Below are positions 35,966-44,599 of a DNA stretch of 64,000 nucleotides, piece by piece. How positions within the stretch are numbered: position 1 is the stretch's first letter; every line of letters begins with the position of its first letter. The stretch spans positions 2,453,001 through 2,517,000 of the forward strand of contig NZ_JANPVN010000001.1 in NCBI RefSeq assembly GCF_026157085.1. The letters are read 5' to 3'. Origin of the DNA: Sphingomicrobium arenosum. Its GTDB lineage: Bacteria; Pseudomonadota; Alphaproteobacteria; Sphingomonadales; Sphingomonadaceae. Both the position numbers and the translations under genes were made by a program. The notes under the pieces were generated by a model. It saw only the letters and a list, made by a program, of their open reading frames with translations. It did not search any database and had not been told where the DNA came from.

Positions 35966-36005
35966 AAGCCCGGCGGTGGTCCGAGAACCACCGCCGGGCT
36001 TTTTG
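35966..36005 (+). terminator. Intrinsic terminator after mnmA
   Basis: A perfect 15-bp stem pairs AAGCCCGGCGGTGGT (35966-35980) with its complement at 35987-36001 around CCGAGA, followed by four T and G. It lies 32 bases after the mnmA stop. Confidence 0.9.
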
Positions 36006-36022
36006 TCGGTTCGATCGAGCGC

Positions 36023-36364
36023 CTAGTTGGAGGCGGCACGGTCCTTATCGGTCATTTCGAGGATGGCACCGACGACCAGCGCGCCCTGGACGCCGCCGAG
36101 CACCGCATGGCCGACGCCGAGCTGGCCGCCCTGCGTACCGGCCGCGGCCTGGCTTTCGACCGGCTGGCAGGCACCGGCACCGGCAGCGGTGCTGTCATCC
36201 TCGTCGACGACACGGCGGTCGTCCTCGTCGGCAGCGGCGACCACGGGTACCCACACGGTGCCGAGCGGGCAGGTCGGGACGACGGCAGCAGCTCGATCAT
36301 TGGACTCTGCAGCCGGTTCGGGCGCGACGGCGAGCAGCGCGGTGGCGGCGAGAAGCTTCAGCAT
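36023..36364 (-). CDS. Small secreted protein of unknown function
   Basis: The 113-residue product has a signal peptide (MLKLLAATALLAVAPEPAAE) and a mature part with two Cys residues (VPTCPLGTVW and GACQPVE). An acidic stretch DEDDRRVVDEDDS follows, then a glycine-rich hydrophobic end (GHAVLGGVQGALVVGAILEM). ATG 36364 follows GGAG at a good distance. A same-sized frame exists on the other strand but lacks a ribosome site and a signal peptide. The function is unknown. Confidence 0.55.
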   Translation of the reverse strand: MLKLLAATALLAVAPEPAAESNDRAAAVVPTCPLGTVWVPVVAAADEDDRRVVDEDDSTAAGAGACQPVESQAAAGTQGGQLGVGHAVLGGVQGALVVGAILEMTDKDRAASN

Positions 36365-36545
36365 CATATGCTCCAATTAAATATGCGGCCTTTCACGCGC
36401 CGCAAAAAATTCAGGTCGGTTCGGCAAGGTCACCGAAACGGGATCGTCCGGTATCTAAGGGGTAATTGTCACCAACTCGTTGATGGCGCAAGGCGTTTGT
36501 GCGCGTGCGAGATCGGCGCGGCCGCGATGACCGGCGACCGGGCTG

Positions 36546-37343
36546 CTAGAGAGTGAAGCGGCCTTCGATCACGCTGGTGGCGGTGCCGCCGAGCGCGAGG
36601 CGGTCGCCATGGATGCGGCACGATAGATCGCCGCCGCGCGCACTGGCCTGGTGCGCGGTGAGCGTGTCGCGGCCGAGCCTGTTCGACCAGTAAGGCGCGA
36701 GGCCCATATGCGCGGCGCCCGTGACCGGGTCCTCATCGATGCCATAGGCACCGGCGAAGACGCGGCTGGCGAAATCGCATCGCTCGTCCGGCGCGGTGAC
36801 CATGACGAGCGCCTCGATGGTCTTGAGCGCGCGAAAATCGGGGGTGCAGGCACGAACGGCGGCTTCATCGTCGAGCGGGATGATGACGATCGGCTCGACG
36901 CCGGCGTAGAAATGCGCCTTCGTGCCGATGCCGACGGCAGCGAGGGCAGCCTCGGCGCGCGGATCCTCGGCAGGGGTGGCGACGGGAAGGTCGAGGACCA
37001 GCCGCTCGCCATCGCGGGTCACGGTGATGATCCCCGCCTTGCGAGTGCGAAAGCGGATGCTGTCCGCCGTGCCGATGAGGGCGTGGGCGCTGGCGAGCGT
37101 GGCATGGCCGCACATTGCGACTTCGCAACCCGGCGTGAACCAGCGCAGCTCATAGTCGGCCTCGGCATCGGCGCACGGCAGGGTGAAGGCGGTCTCGGAC
37201 AGGTTGTTTTCGATGGCGATGGCGAGAAGCGTGTCGTCGTCGAGCCAGTCGCCGCCCAGCGGCATGACGGCGGCGGGGTTGCCGGTGAGTGCGCGTCCAT
37301 CGACGGTAAAGGCATCGACCTGATGGAAGGGAATGGTCGGCAT
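36546..37343 (-). CDS. PhzF-family isomerase-like protein
   Basis: The 265-residue protein has the PhzF/diaminopimelate-epimerase fold with two similar domains. It opens PFHQVDAFTVDGRALTGNPA. Family motifs are NLSETAFTLP, LRWFTPGCEVAMCGHATLAS and the C-terminal GIDEDPVTGAAHMGLAPYW. In PhzF proteins a Glu and a Cys/Asp act as general acid-base; the substrate of this branch is not known and is not phenazine-related here. It starts one base inside the stop of the CDF transporter gene (TGATG), so it is co-translated with the CDF gene and follows it in the operon. Confidence 0.9.
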   Translation of the reverse strand: MPTIPFHQVDAFTVDGRALTGNPAAVMPLGGDWLDDDTLLAIAIENNLSETAFTLPCADAEADYELRWFTPGCEVAMCGHATLASAHALIGTADSIRFRTRKAGIITVTRDGERLVLDLPVATPAEDPRAEAALAAVGIGTKAHFYAGVEPIVIIPLDDEAAVRACTPDFRALKTIEALVMVTAPDERCDFASRVFAGAYGIDEDPVTGAAHMGLAPYWSNRLGRDTLTAHQASARGGDLSCRIHGDRLALGGTATSVIEGRFTL

Positions 37344-38305
37344 CAGTCGCTCGCCGTCTCGGGCGTCATGTCCTGCCCCGGCTCCTCCAGCCCCTTGGGA
37401 TCGGGATGGATGAGGATGTCGACGCCGGGGAATTCCTTGACGATGCGCGCTTCGACATCGTCCATCACGTCATGTGCTTGTGCCACCGTCATCTGGGGAT
37501 CGAGCCAGATGTGGAATTGCGCGAAGTCGTGGCCGCCCGACGTGCGGGTGCGCAGTTCGTGGATGCCGTGCAGTTCGGGATGGGCATTGATCATGGCGAT
37601 GAAGCGGTCGCGTTTTTCATCGTCCCACTCGCGGTCCATTAGCTGGTCGAGGGCATGGCTCGCCCCTTTCCATGCGCCGCGCAGCAGCCAGGCGGCGATG
37701 AGGATGCCGAAAATCGGGTCGGCGAGCGGGAAGTTGCCGAGCTGGTCCAAGGCCAGCGCGGCAATCACCGCCATGTTGAGGAGGAGATCCGACTGGTAGT
37801 GGACATGGTCGGTGGCGATGGCGACCGAGCCCGTTTTCCTGATGACCATGCGCTGGTAGGCGAGCAAGGCGAGGGTGACGAGGATCGCCACCGCCGACAC
37901 GCCGACGCCCAGTTCGAGCTCCTGCGTCCGCTCGCCCGAGCCGAAGCGGGCGATGGCGCGCCACGCGATACCGATGGCGCTGACCGAGATGAGGATGACC
38001 TGGAACAGCGCGGCGATGCTCTCCGCCTTGCCGTGACCGAAGCGATGCTCCTCGTCGGCGGGCATGGCGGCGTAGCGCACGCCGAAGAAGGTGACGAGGC
38101 TGGCGATGAGGTCGAGGCTGGTGTCGGCAAGGCTGCCGAGCATGGCGACGCTGCCCGTCGACCAGCTGGCCCAGACCTTGAGGGCGACGAGGAAGAGCGC
38201 GACCGAGACCGAGAAGATGGCGGCCTTCGAGGTCAGGCTGGCCCGTTCGCCGTGATGGTCGTGGCCGTGGCCGTGGCCGTGGTCATGTCCGTGAAATCCG
38301 CTCAT
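37343..38305 (-). CDS. Cation diffusion facilitator metal exporter
   Basis: The 320-residue inner-membrane antiporter expels divalent metals such as zinc, iron or cobalt. It begins with a His-rich loop (GHDHGHGHGHDHHG). Six membrane helices follow, with the SLADTSLDLIASLVTFFGVR motif whose two Asp coordinate metal in helix 2, and VAIATDHVHYQSDLLLNMAV in helix 5 with the H-x3-D pair. A cytoplasmic domain follows (FIAMINAHPELHGIHELRTR). It overlaps pdxH upstream by four bases and the PhzF gene downstream. Confidence 0.94.
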   Translation of the reverse strand: MSGFHGHDHGHGHGHDHHGERASLTSKAAIFSVSVALFLVALKVWASWSTGSVAMLGSLADTSLDLIASLVTFFGVRYAAMPADEEHRFGHGKAESIAALFQVILISVSAIGIAWRAIARFGSGERTQELELGVGVSAVAILVTLALLAYQRMVIRKTGSVAIATDHVHYQSDLLLNMAVIAALALDQLGNFPLADPIFGILIAAWLLRGAWKGASHALDQLMDREWDDEKRDRFIAMINAHPELHGIHELRTRTSGGHDFAQFHIWLDPQMTVAQAHDVMDDVEARIVKEFPGVDILIHPDPKGLEEPGQDMTPETASD

Positions 38306-38880
38306 GGGTAGAGAAGCCCTTCCTGCCAGCCGCTGCCAGTCCGGGTGAAAAGAATGCGGTGGTGCATACGTTCCGGCGTGCCTTCCCAGAATTCGATAGC
38401 GTCGGGGATGAGGCGAAAGCCGCCCCAGTGCGCCGGACGCGGCAGATCGCCTTCGGGATAGTCTTCTTCCAGCGCGGCGATCCGCTCGAGGAAGATGTCG
38501 CGCGAGGGCAGCGGGCGGCTCTGGTCCGAAGCGGTGGCGGCGAGCTGCTTGTCGCGCCCGCGGCTGGCGAAATAGGCATCGGCGGTGGCGTCATCGACAT
38601 GCTCGATGCGCCCCGTGATGCGCACCTGCTTGTAGGTCGATTTCCAGTGGAAGGCGAGCGCGGCATGGGCGTTGGCGGCCAGTTCCTCGCCCTTTCGGCT
38701 CTGCTTGTTGGTATAGAAGGTGAAGCCGTCCGGCCCATGGTCCTTCAGGAGCACGATCCGCACCGAAGGGAGCCCCTCGGGAGTCGCGGTGGCGAGTGCC
38801 ATGGCGTTGGGATCGGACGGTTCGCGGGCGCATGCCTCGGCAAACCAGTCGTCGAACATTTGGAACGGATCCATGTCCAT
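38302..38880 (-). CDS. pdxH: Pyridoxamine 5'-phosphate oxidase
   Basis: PdxH oxidises pyridoxine or pyridoxamine 5'-phosphate to pyridoxal 5'-phosphate with FMN and oxygen. The 192-residue protein has PSVRIVLLKDHGPDGFTFYT and SRKGEELAANAHAALAFHWK, which bind FMN and substrate, then RGRDKQLAATASDQS and the C-terminal PAHWGGFRLIPDAIEFWEGT and MHHRILF, all standard. Two starts, MDMD and MD, are six bases apart. It is the first gene of a three-gene operon with the metal exporter and the PhzF-like protein. Confidence 0.96.
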   Translation of the reverse strand: MDMDPFQMFDDWFAEACAREPSDPNAMALATATPEGLPSVRIVLLKDHGPDGFTFYTNKQSRKGEELAANAHAALAFHWKSTYKQVRITGRIEHVDDATADAYFASRGRDKQLAATASDQSRPLPSRDIFLERIAALEEDYPEGDLPRPAHWGGFRLIPDAIEFWEGTPERMHHRILFTRTGSGWQEGLLYP

Positions 38881-38949
38881 GGCGTAGGGGGCAGGGAGGA
38901 GCCTTGCAAGGCTGGCTTTTCGGTGAAGGATGCGCTTTAGGACTGTTCT

Positions 38950-39915
38950 ATGGACCTATACCAGCAACTGGGCGTCTCGCGCAGCGCGAGCGAAGCCGAT
39001 ATCAAGAAAGCCTATCGCAGCCTCGCCAAGCAGCTGCATCCCGACCGCAACAAGGATAATCCCAAGGCGGCCGAGCGGTTCGGCAAGGTGACGCAGGCTT
39101 ATGATATCCTGTCCGACAAGGACAAGCGCGCGCAATATGATCGCGGCGAGATCGACGAGGACGGCAATCCCAAGTCGCCCTTCGGCGCGGGCTTTGGCGG
39201 AGGCAGCCCGTTCGGCGGCGGCGCGCGCGGCCGGGCGCAGGGCTATCCCGGCGCGGGCGCGGGGCAGGCCGGTTTCGAGGAAGCCGATCTGTCCGACCTG
39301 TTCGAGGGACTGTTCGGTGGTGGCGGCGGCGCGCGCCAGCGCCAGTCGCAGGGCGGCGGTGGCTTCGGCGGTTTCGGTCGCCGCAGCCCGCCGCAAAAAG
39401 GCGCCGACGTCAATTATCGGTTGAGCGTACCCTTCGTCGATGCCGCGACGCTGGAGCCGCAGCGGGTCAAGCTGTCGGGCGGAAAGACGCTCGACATGAA
39501 ATTGCCCAAGGGGGTCGAGGACGGCATCAAGATCAGGCTCGCCGGACAGGGCGAGGACGGCCCCGGCGGCAAGGGTGATGCGATCGTCACCATCGCCATC
39601 ACCGGCCATAAGCATTTCAAGCGCGACGGCGACGATATTCGCCTCGACCTGCCGATCACGCTGCCCGAGGCGGTGCTGGGCGGCAAGGTGAAGGTGCCGA
39701 CCGTGACCGGCGCGGTGACCATGACGATCCCCAAGGGGACCAGCGGCGGCACCGTGATGCGCCTCAAGGGCAAGGGTTTTTCGAAGAAGTCGGGCGGCAA
39801 TGGCGACCAGCTCGTCACGCTTGAAGTCGCCATTCCCAAGGGCGATGCGGCGCTCGAGGAGTTTGCCAAGGATTGGAGCCATCCCGGCAATCCGCGCGAG
39901 GGAATGGGAGGCTAG
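38950..39915 (+). CDS. CbpA-type DnaJ co-chaperone
   Basis: The 321-residue protein has a J domain at 1-70 with the HPD motif ([10 protein letters not shown]), which stimulates DnaK ATPase. A long Gly/Phe-rich region follows (residues about 78-140, [16 protein letters not shown]), then the DnaJ C-terminal beta domains ([39 protein letters not shown]). The zinc-finger repeats of true DnaJ are missing, so it belongs to the DnaJ class-B / CbpA group. It begins a plus-strand run that includes fabI. Preceding ribosome site is weak. Confidence 0.92.
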   Translation: MDLYQQLGVSRSASEADIKKAYRSLAKQLHPDRNKDNPKAAERFGKVTQAYDILSDKDKRAQYDRGEIDEDGNPKSPFGAGFGGGSPFGGGARGRAQGYPGAGAGQAGFEEADLSDLFEGLFGGGGGARQRQSQGGGGFGGFGRRSPPQKGADVNYRLSVPFVDAATLEPQRVKLSGGKTLDMKLPKGVEDGIKIRLAGQGEDGPGGKGDAIVTIAITGHKHFKRDGDDIRLDLPITLPEAVLGGKVKVPTVTGAVTMTIPKGTSGGTVMRLKGKGFSKKSGGNGDQLVTLEVAIPKGDAALEEFAKDWSHPGNPREGMGG

Positions 39916-40035
39916 CGCCTGACCCAGCGATCGCCCCAATCGCCCGAGGCGCGGCGGCGCCGGCTGGCGGCGCTCAAGGCCAGGTTCGGCGGCGACGCGA
40001 TCCGACGCTTTCGCGACAGCGACCGGCCGTGGGAG

Positions 40036-40956
40036 GTGACCAAGCGGGTTGCCATCGGCGTCTATTCGGACGGCTTCATCCATGCCGGCAATCTCGCCTA
40101 CATCTCGATGCTGGCGATTTTCCCCTTCATCATTCTCGCCACCGCCATCGCGGTCCTGTTCGATGCAGGCAGCGCCAGCGAGGGCGCGATCCTCACGATC
40201 CTGTCGCGGCTGCCGCCCAATGTCGCCGAAGCGCTCGCCGATCCCCTGTTCGAAGTGTCGGCGCGCGATCCGGGGCCGCTTTTATGGTTCGGTGCCATCG
40301 TCGGCATGTGGACGACGGGCAGTTTCATCGAGACGATCCGCGACGTGCTGCGGCGGGCCTATGGCGTGCGGATGGTCGCGCCCTTCTGGGAATATCGGCT
40401 CGCTTCGATTGGGCTCATCGTCGGCGCGGTGATCCTGCTCATCATCGCCTTCGCATCGAGCCTCACGCTGTCGAGCATCCAGGAACTGATCGAACAATGG
40501 TTCCCGGTGACGCGCGAGGGGTCGGGGCTGGTGATGGCGCTGCGCATCATCCCGGCAGTGACGCTTTACATCACCGTCTATCTCGTCATCTGGGCGCTGA
40601 CCCCGACGCGCTATCGTAAGAAGCAATGTCGCATCTGGCCGGGCGCGCTGGCGATCACTTTGTGGTGGCTGATCACCGTCGCGCTTCTGCCGCAGGCGGT
40701 GCAATTGTTCGGCGGCTACGGGCGCACCTATGGCAGCCTCGCGGGCGCGATGGTGGCGCTCATCTTCTTCTACATCATCGGCTTCGGGGTGGTGATCGGC
40801 GCGGAACTCAACGCGGCCCTAGCGTCATCGGGCGACAAGGCGCTAAAGGGCGAACATTATTCGGGACCGCATGCGGACGAACTCGAGGTCGAGGACCCGG
40901 GCGAGGACGAGGAGGTCGACGAGGAAGAACCGGACGAAGAAGAGGGAAGTCGATGA
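40036..40956 (+). CDS. BrkB/YihY-family inner-membrane protein
   Basis: From GTG 40036 the protein has 306 residues and about six membrane helices. It opens VAIGVYSDGFIHAGNLAYIS, continues LLWFGAIVGMWTTGSFIETI, which is the family signature, and ends with a Glu/Asp-rich cytoplasmic tail (EEVDEEEPDEEE). The family was once called ribonuclease BN, which is wrong; its role is unknown. The open frame continues 39 codons upstream to CTG 39919, which has GGGAGG seven bases before it, so the true start may be earlier. The stop overlaps fabI (ATGA). Confidence 0.87.
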   Translation: MTKRVAIGVYSDGFIHAGNLAYISMLAIFPFIILATAIAVLFDAGSASEGAILTILSRLPPNVAEALADPLFEVSARDPGPLLWFGAIVGMWTTGSFIETIRDVLRRAYGVRMVAPFWEYRLASIGLIVGAVILLIIAFASSLTLSSIQELIEQWFPVTREGSGLVMALRIIPAVTLYITVYLVIWALTPTRYRKKQCRIWPGALAITLWWLITVALLPQAVQLFGGYGRTYGSLAGAMVALIFFYIIGFGVVIGAELNAALASSGDKALKGEHYSGPHADELEVEDPGEDEEVDEEEPDEEEGSR

Positions 40957-41756
40957 CCGGATTGATGAAGGGCAAGCGCGGGTTGATCATGGGCCTCGCC
41001 AACAACAAGAGCCTGGCGTGGGGGATCTCCAAGCAGCTCGCCGACCAGGGCGCCGAGCTCGCCTTCACCTATCTCGGCGATGCGCTGAAGAAGCGCGTCG
41101 GGCCGCTTGCCAATGAATTGGGCAGCGACATTCTGATCGATTGCGACGTCAGCGACATGGACAATCTCGACCGCGCCTTCGCGGAGCTGAAGGGGCATTG
41201 GGACAGCCTCGACTTCGTCGTTCATGCGATCGGTTTTTCGGACAAGAACGAGCTGCGCGGCGGCTATGTCGACACCAGCCTCGACAATTTCCTCATGACC
41301 ATGAATGTCTCGGCCTACAGCCTGGTCGCGGTGGCGGCGCGCGCGAAGGAAATGATGACGAACGGCGGTTCGATCGTGACGCTGACCTATTATGGCGCCG
41401 AGAAGGTCATCCCGCACTACAATGTCATGGGGGTTGCGAAGGCGGCGCTGGAAACGAGCGTACAGTATCTCGCCGCCGACCTCGGGCCGCAGAACATCCG
41501 CGTCAATGCGATCAGCGCGGGGCCGATCAAGACGCTGGCGGCGAGCGGTATCGGCGATTTCCGCTACATCATGAAGTGGAACGAATATAATTCGCCGCTC
41601 CGCCGCAACGTCACCATCGAGGATGTCGGCGGGGCGGGGGTCTATTTCTGTTCGGACCTGTCGAGCGGGGTGACGGGCGAGGTGCATCATGTCGATGCGG
41701 GCTATCATGTCGTCGGCATGAAGAACCCCGAGGCGCCCGACATCACGGTCGAATAG
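40953..41756 (+). CDS. fabI: Enoyl-[acyl-carrier-protein] reductase (NADH)
   Basis: FabI reduces trans-2-enoyl-ACP to acyl-ACP, the last step of each fatty acid elongation round. The 267-residue SDR-type protein has the NAD-binding segment GLANNKSLAWGISKQLADQG. The catalytic pair is Tyr-x6-Lys in YNVMGVAKAALETSVQYLA, with the preceding Tyr in TLTYYGAEKV. The late SAGPIKTLAASGIGDF substrate loop is typical of FabI, the triclosan target. It overlaps the BrkB-family gene by four bases with AGAGGGAAG before it. Just after its stop lies a copy of the phasin-operator core sequence. Confidence 0.96.
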   Translation: MTGLMKGKRGLIMGLANNKSLAWGISKQLADQGAELAFTYLGDALKKRVGPLANELGSDILIDCDVSDMDNLDRAFAELKGHWDSLDFVVHAIGFSDKNELRGGYVDTSLDNFLMTMNVSAYSLVAVAARAKEMMTNGGSIVTLTYYGAEKVIPHYNVMGVAKAALETSVQYLAADLGPQNIRVNAISAGPIKTLAASGIGDFRYIMKWNEYNSPLRRNVTIEDVGGAGVYFCSDLSSGVTGEVHHVDAGYHVVGMKNPEAPDITVE

Positions 41757-41772
41757 CGCGCGGAACGTCAAA

Positions 41773-41791
41773 GTTTGCTGCAATGCAACAG
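41773..41791. promoter_or_regulatory. Phasin-operator-like site before acyP
   Basis: TTTGCTGCAATGCAACAGA contains the same 12 bases, TGCAATGCAACA, as the site upstream of the phasin gene at 24022-24033. It lies between the fabI stop (41756) and the acyP start (41819). It is therefore placed to control acyP and the DUF1232 gene, presumably through the same regulator. Confidence 0.45.
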
Positions 41792-41818
41792 AGGGAGGCG
41801 AGGTGCGTTATTTCCCTC

Positions 41819-42088
41819 ATGGTTGCACGTCATCTCCATATCACCGGCAAGGTGCAGGGGGTCTTCTTTCGCGACACGACGCGCAAGGAGGCCGAGGCGC
41901 GCGGCGTCACCGGCTGGGTGCGCAATTGCGAAGACGGCAGCGTCGAGGCCTATGTCGAGGGCAGCCGGATTGCGGTGGACGAGCTGATCGACCGGCTCGC
42001 CGAGGGGCCGCCCGCCGCCAAGGTGACCGCGGTCGAGAGCGAGGATGTCGAACCGCTGGGCTGCGAGAAATTTCTCATTCGGCGATGA
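41819..42088 (+). CDS. acyP: Acylphosphatase
   Basis: Acylphosphatase hydrolyses acyl phosphates such as carbamoyl or acetyl phosphate. The 89-residue protein has the compact ferredoxin-like fold with the phosphate-binding arginine in GKVQGVFFRDTTRKEAEARG (residues 11-30) and the catalytic asparagine in GWVRNCEDGSVEAYVEG (residues 33-49). ATG 41819 is the first family-consistent start; the ribosome site AGG is about 15 bases away, and the frame opens 12 codons earlier at an ATG inside the operator-like site. The DUF1232 gene follows after ten bases. Confidence 0.94.
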   Translation: MVARHLHITGKVQGVFFRDTTRKEAEARGVTGWVRNCEDGSVEAYVEGSRIAVDELIDRLAEGPPAAKVTAVESEDVEPLGCEKFLIRR

Positions 42089-42098
42089 GGCCCCTGTC

Positions 42099-42452
42099 GT
42101 GAAAGATTGGGCACGGCGGCTGAAGCGCGAGGCGCTGCTGCTGTGGGTGGCGGCGCGGCATCCGGGCGTACCGCTGCTCGCCAAGACAGTAGCGGGGCTG
42201 GTCGCGGCCTATGCCTTTTCGCCGATCGACCTCATCCCCGATTTCATCCCGGTGCTGGGGCTGGTCGATGACCTGCTCATCGTGCCGCTCGGCGTGTGGC
42301 TGGCGCTGAAACTGGTGCCGCGCGGGCTGCGGTCGCAATTGCGCGCCGAGGCGGCGCAATTGGCGGAGAGGCCGGTCAGCCGCACGGGACTGGCGCTGGT
42401 GATCGTCGCCTGGATCGCTTTGGCCGCGCTTGGTTGGCGGCTCTTGGCCTAG
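42099..42452 (+). CDS. DUF1232 membrane protein
   Basis: The 117-residue protein matches DUF1232 (YkvA-like), with the hallmark AYAFSPIDLIPDFIPVLGLVDDLLIVPLGV at about residues 39-68. A preceding basic helix (RRLKREALLLWVAARHPG) and a C-terminal helix (TGLALVIVAWIALAALGWRL) suggest two or three membrane passes. The family has no known activity. The chosen start is GTG 42099, with GAGG about ten bases upstream; it lies ten bases after acyP. It ends tail to tail with the methyltransferase gene, sharing CTAG. Confidence 0.85.
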   Translation: MKDWARRLKREALLLWVAARHPGVPLLAKTVAGLVAAYAFSPIDLIPDFIPVLGLVDDLLIVPLGVWLALKLVPRGLRSQLRAEAAQLAERPVSRTGLALVIVAWIALAALGWRLLA

Positions 42453-43186
42453 GCCTTTTTCTTGCCGACCAGCGTGCCCTTTTCGCCGCCCTTCCAGAGG
42501 TGGAAGTCCATTTCGGGGTGGAGCTTCTTCCAGCGGCGCGCGACGAGGCGTTCGCCGGGGCGGGCGGCATCGTCGAGGAAGACGGTGGCGCCGGGGGCGA
42601 GCTTGCCGAACAGGCGTTCGGCACCGCCGCGGGTCATCGGATGGATCGTCCAGGGCGGGCCGTCGATGATCATCATGTCGACGCCGTCCTCGAGCGGGCC
42701 GGTGTCGTAGAAGAGGCCGGGCCAGTCGCTGTCGATGGGCTTCAAGGGCGCGTGGCGGATGTCGGCCTCGAGGCCGTGATCCTCGAGCCAGCTCATCGTC
42801 TTCTCGACGAATTCGAGATGCTGATCGAAGCTGATGTGCGGCGGGCAGCCGGCCTTTTTCAGGGCGGCGGCGATGACGAGGCTGGAGGCGCCGCAACCGA
42901 ATTCCACGACGCGCTTGGGGCGATGCTCGAGGATATGGTCGACGATGAGGTGGAGAAAGCCGGTGTCGGCCTTCCACGAGCCGAGGTTGGGCAGCGCATC
43001 GGGCGCGAGATCGAGCCGGTCGCACAGCCGCTCCTTCTCGGCCACCGATCCGCCGCGCAGGCTCTTGAGGAGGAAGGGCGCGGTGAAGGGGGCGAGCAGC
43101 GCCACGGCGATGCGGTCGGCAAGGCCGACATGGGCGTTGGCGGCATCGTCGCGGGCGAGCAGCCCGGTGGTTTCGCGGCTGGTCAT
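42449..43186 (-). CDS. Class I SAM-dependent methyltransferase
   Basis: The 245-residue protein has the SAM-binding motif [20 protein letters not shown] (about residues 92-110), motif II-like acidic residue in [20 protein letters not shown], and [14 protein letters not shown] with the motif IV-like Asp/Pro. This resembles the Methyltransf_24 group, whose substrates are diverse. ATG 43186 overlaps the stop of purA, so the two genes are translated from one message. It ends in a basic Lys tail (GKKKA). Confidence 0.85.
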   Translation of the reverse strand: MTSRETTGLLARDDAANAHVGLADRIAVALLAPFTAPFLLKSLRGGSVAEKERLCDRLDLAPDALPNLGSWKADTGFLHLIVDHILEHRPKRVVEFGCGASSLVIAAALKKAGCPPHISFDQHLEFVEKTMSWLEDHGLEADIRHAPLKPIDSDWPGLFYDTGPLEDGVDMMIIDGPPWTIHPMTRGGAERLFGKLAPGATVFLDDAARPGERLVARRWKKLHPEMDFHLWKGGEKGTLVGKKKA

Positions 43187-44472
43187 TGGCTGAAGGGGTC
43201 CGAAACGAGAATGGTGTCGTCGCGCTCGGGGCTCGTCGACAAGAGGGTGACGGGGCAGCGCACCAATTCCTCGATGCGGCGAACATATTTGATGGCGTTG
43301 GCGGGCATGTCGGCCCAACTGCGCGCGCCGGCGCTGGTCTCGGACCAGCCGGGCATTTCCTCGTAGATCGGTTCGATCTTCTCGGTCAGCTGCGCCGAGG
43401 CGGGGAGATAGTCATACTCCTTGCCGTCGATCTTGTAGCCGGTGCAGATCTTGACGGTGTCGAGCCCGTCGAGCACGTCGATCTTGGTCAGCGCGATGCC
43501 GTTGATGCCGGTGACGGCGACGGACTTGCGCACCAGCACGGCGTCGAACCAGCCGCAGCGGCGCTGGCGACTGGTGACGGTGCCGAATTCGTGGCCCCGC
43601 TCGCCGAGGCGCTGGCCGATCTCGTCATGCAATTCGGTCGGGAAAGGCCCCGAGCCGACACGGGTCGTATAGGCCTTGGTGATGCCGAGCACGGTGCCGG
43701 CCGCATTGGGGCCCATGCCCGAGCCCGCGCCGACCGTGCCCGACACGGTGTTGGACGAGGTGACGAAGGGATAGGTGCCATGATCGACGTCGAGCATGGT
43801 GCCCTGCGCGCCTTCGAACAGGATGCGCTTGCCTGCGCGGCGTGCCTCGTCGAGGTCGCGCCAGACGGGGCGGACGAAAGGCGTGACGAAATCGGCGATG
43901 TCGCGCAGCTGCCCCAGCAATTCGTCGCGGTCGATCGGATCCTCGCCGAACCCGGCGCGCAGATGATCGTGATGCGCGCACAGCCGTTCGAAGATGGGCG
44001 CGATATGGTCGAGTTCGGCAAGGTCGCAGACGCGGATCGCACGGCGACCGACCTTGTCTTCATAGGCCGGACCGATGCCGCGGCGGGTGGTACCGATCTT
44101 ACCCTTCGACAAAGCATCCTCGCGCAGCGCGTCGAGGTCGCGGTGGATCGGCAGGATGAGCGGCGTATTCTCGGCGATCCACAGATTGTCGGGGGTGATC
44201 GAAACACCCTGGCCCGAGACCTTCTCGATTTCGCTCTTCAGCGCCCAGGGGTCGAGGACGACGCCATTGCCGATGACGCTCGGCGTGCCGCGCACGATGC
44301 CCGAGGGTAGGAGCGAGAGCTTGTAGGTGGTCCCGCCGACGACCAGCGTGTGGCCGGCATTGTGCCCGCCCTGGAAGCGGACGACGAGGTCGGCGCGGCT
44401 GGCCAGCCAGTCGACGATCTTGCCCTTGCCTTCATCGCCCCACTGGGCGCCGATGACGGTCACATTGGCCAC
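43183..44472 (-). CDS. purA: Adenylosuccinate synthetase
   Basis: PurA joins aspartate to IMP using GTP, the first branch step towards AMP. The 429-residue enzyme opens with [20 protein letters not shown], the GTP/P-loop-like motif with its catalytic Asp, followed by [13 protein letters not shown] with the catalytic His. Later come [40 protein letters not shown] and the [11 protein letters not shown] guanine-specificity loop (TKxD). A GTG start at 44472 fits the family; the frame runs 64 codons further but without similarity. The methyltransferase gene follows with overlap. Confidence 0.97.
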   Translation of the reverse strand: MANVTVIGAQWGDEGKGKIVDWLASRADLVVRFQGGHNAGHTLVVGGTTYKLSLLPSGIVRGTPSVIGNGVVLDPWALKSEIEKVSGQGVSITPDNLWIAENTPLILPIHRDLDALREDALSKGKIGTTRRGIGPAYEDKVGRRAIRVCDLAELDHIAPIFERLCAHHDHLRAGFGEDPIDRDELLGQLRDIADFVTPFVRPVWRDLDEARRAGKRILFEGAQGTMLDVDHGTYPFVTSSNTVSGTVGAGSGMGPNAAGTVLGITKAYTTRVGSGPFPTELHDEIGQRLGERGHEFGTVTSRQRRCGWFDAVLVRKSVAVTGINGIALTKIDVLDGLDTVKICTGYKIDGKEYDYLPASAQLTEKIEPIYEEMPGWSETSAGARSWADMPANAIKYVRRIEELVRCPVTLLSTSPERDDTILVSDPFSQ

Positions 44473-44599
44473 AAATTCGCTCCCGAGACGATGACGGGGG
44501 CTGTCTAGGCAAGGCACGGCCAGTCGTCCAGCAAGGATTTGCCCACCTGCTGGGAACGCTGGCCGGGGTTCGGCTCTTGGAGGGGCAAAGGAGACATTC

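Noticed and set aside
36027..36380. A 117-codon frame on the plus strand opposite the small secreted protein
   Set aside because: No ribosome site and a Ser/Thr/Pro/Ala-rich composition. The minus-strand frame has a signal peptide and GGAG.
38950..39915. Full DnaJ (dnaJ) for the J-domain gene
   Set aside because: The four CXXCXGXG zinc repeats are absent, so the CbpA-like class is the correct one.
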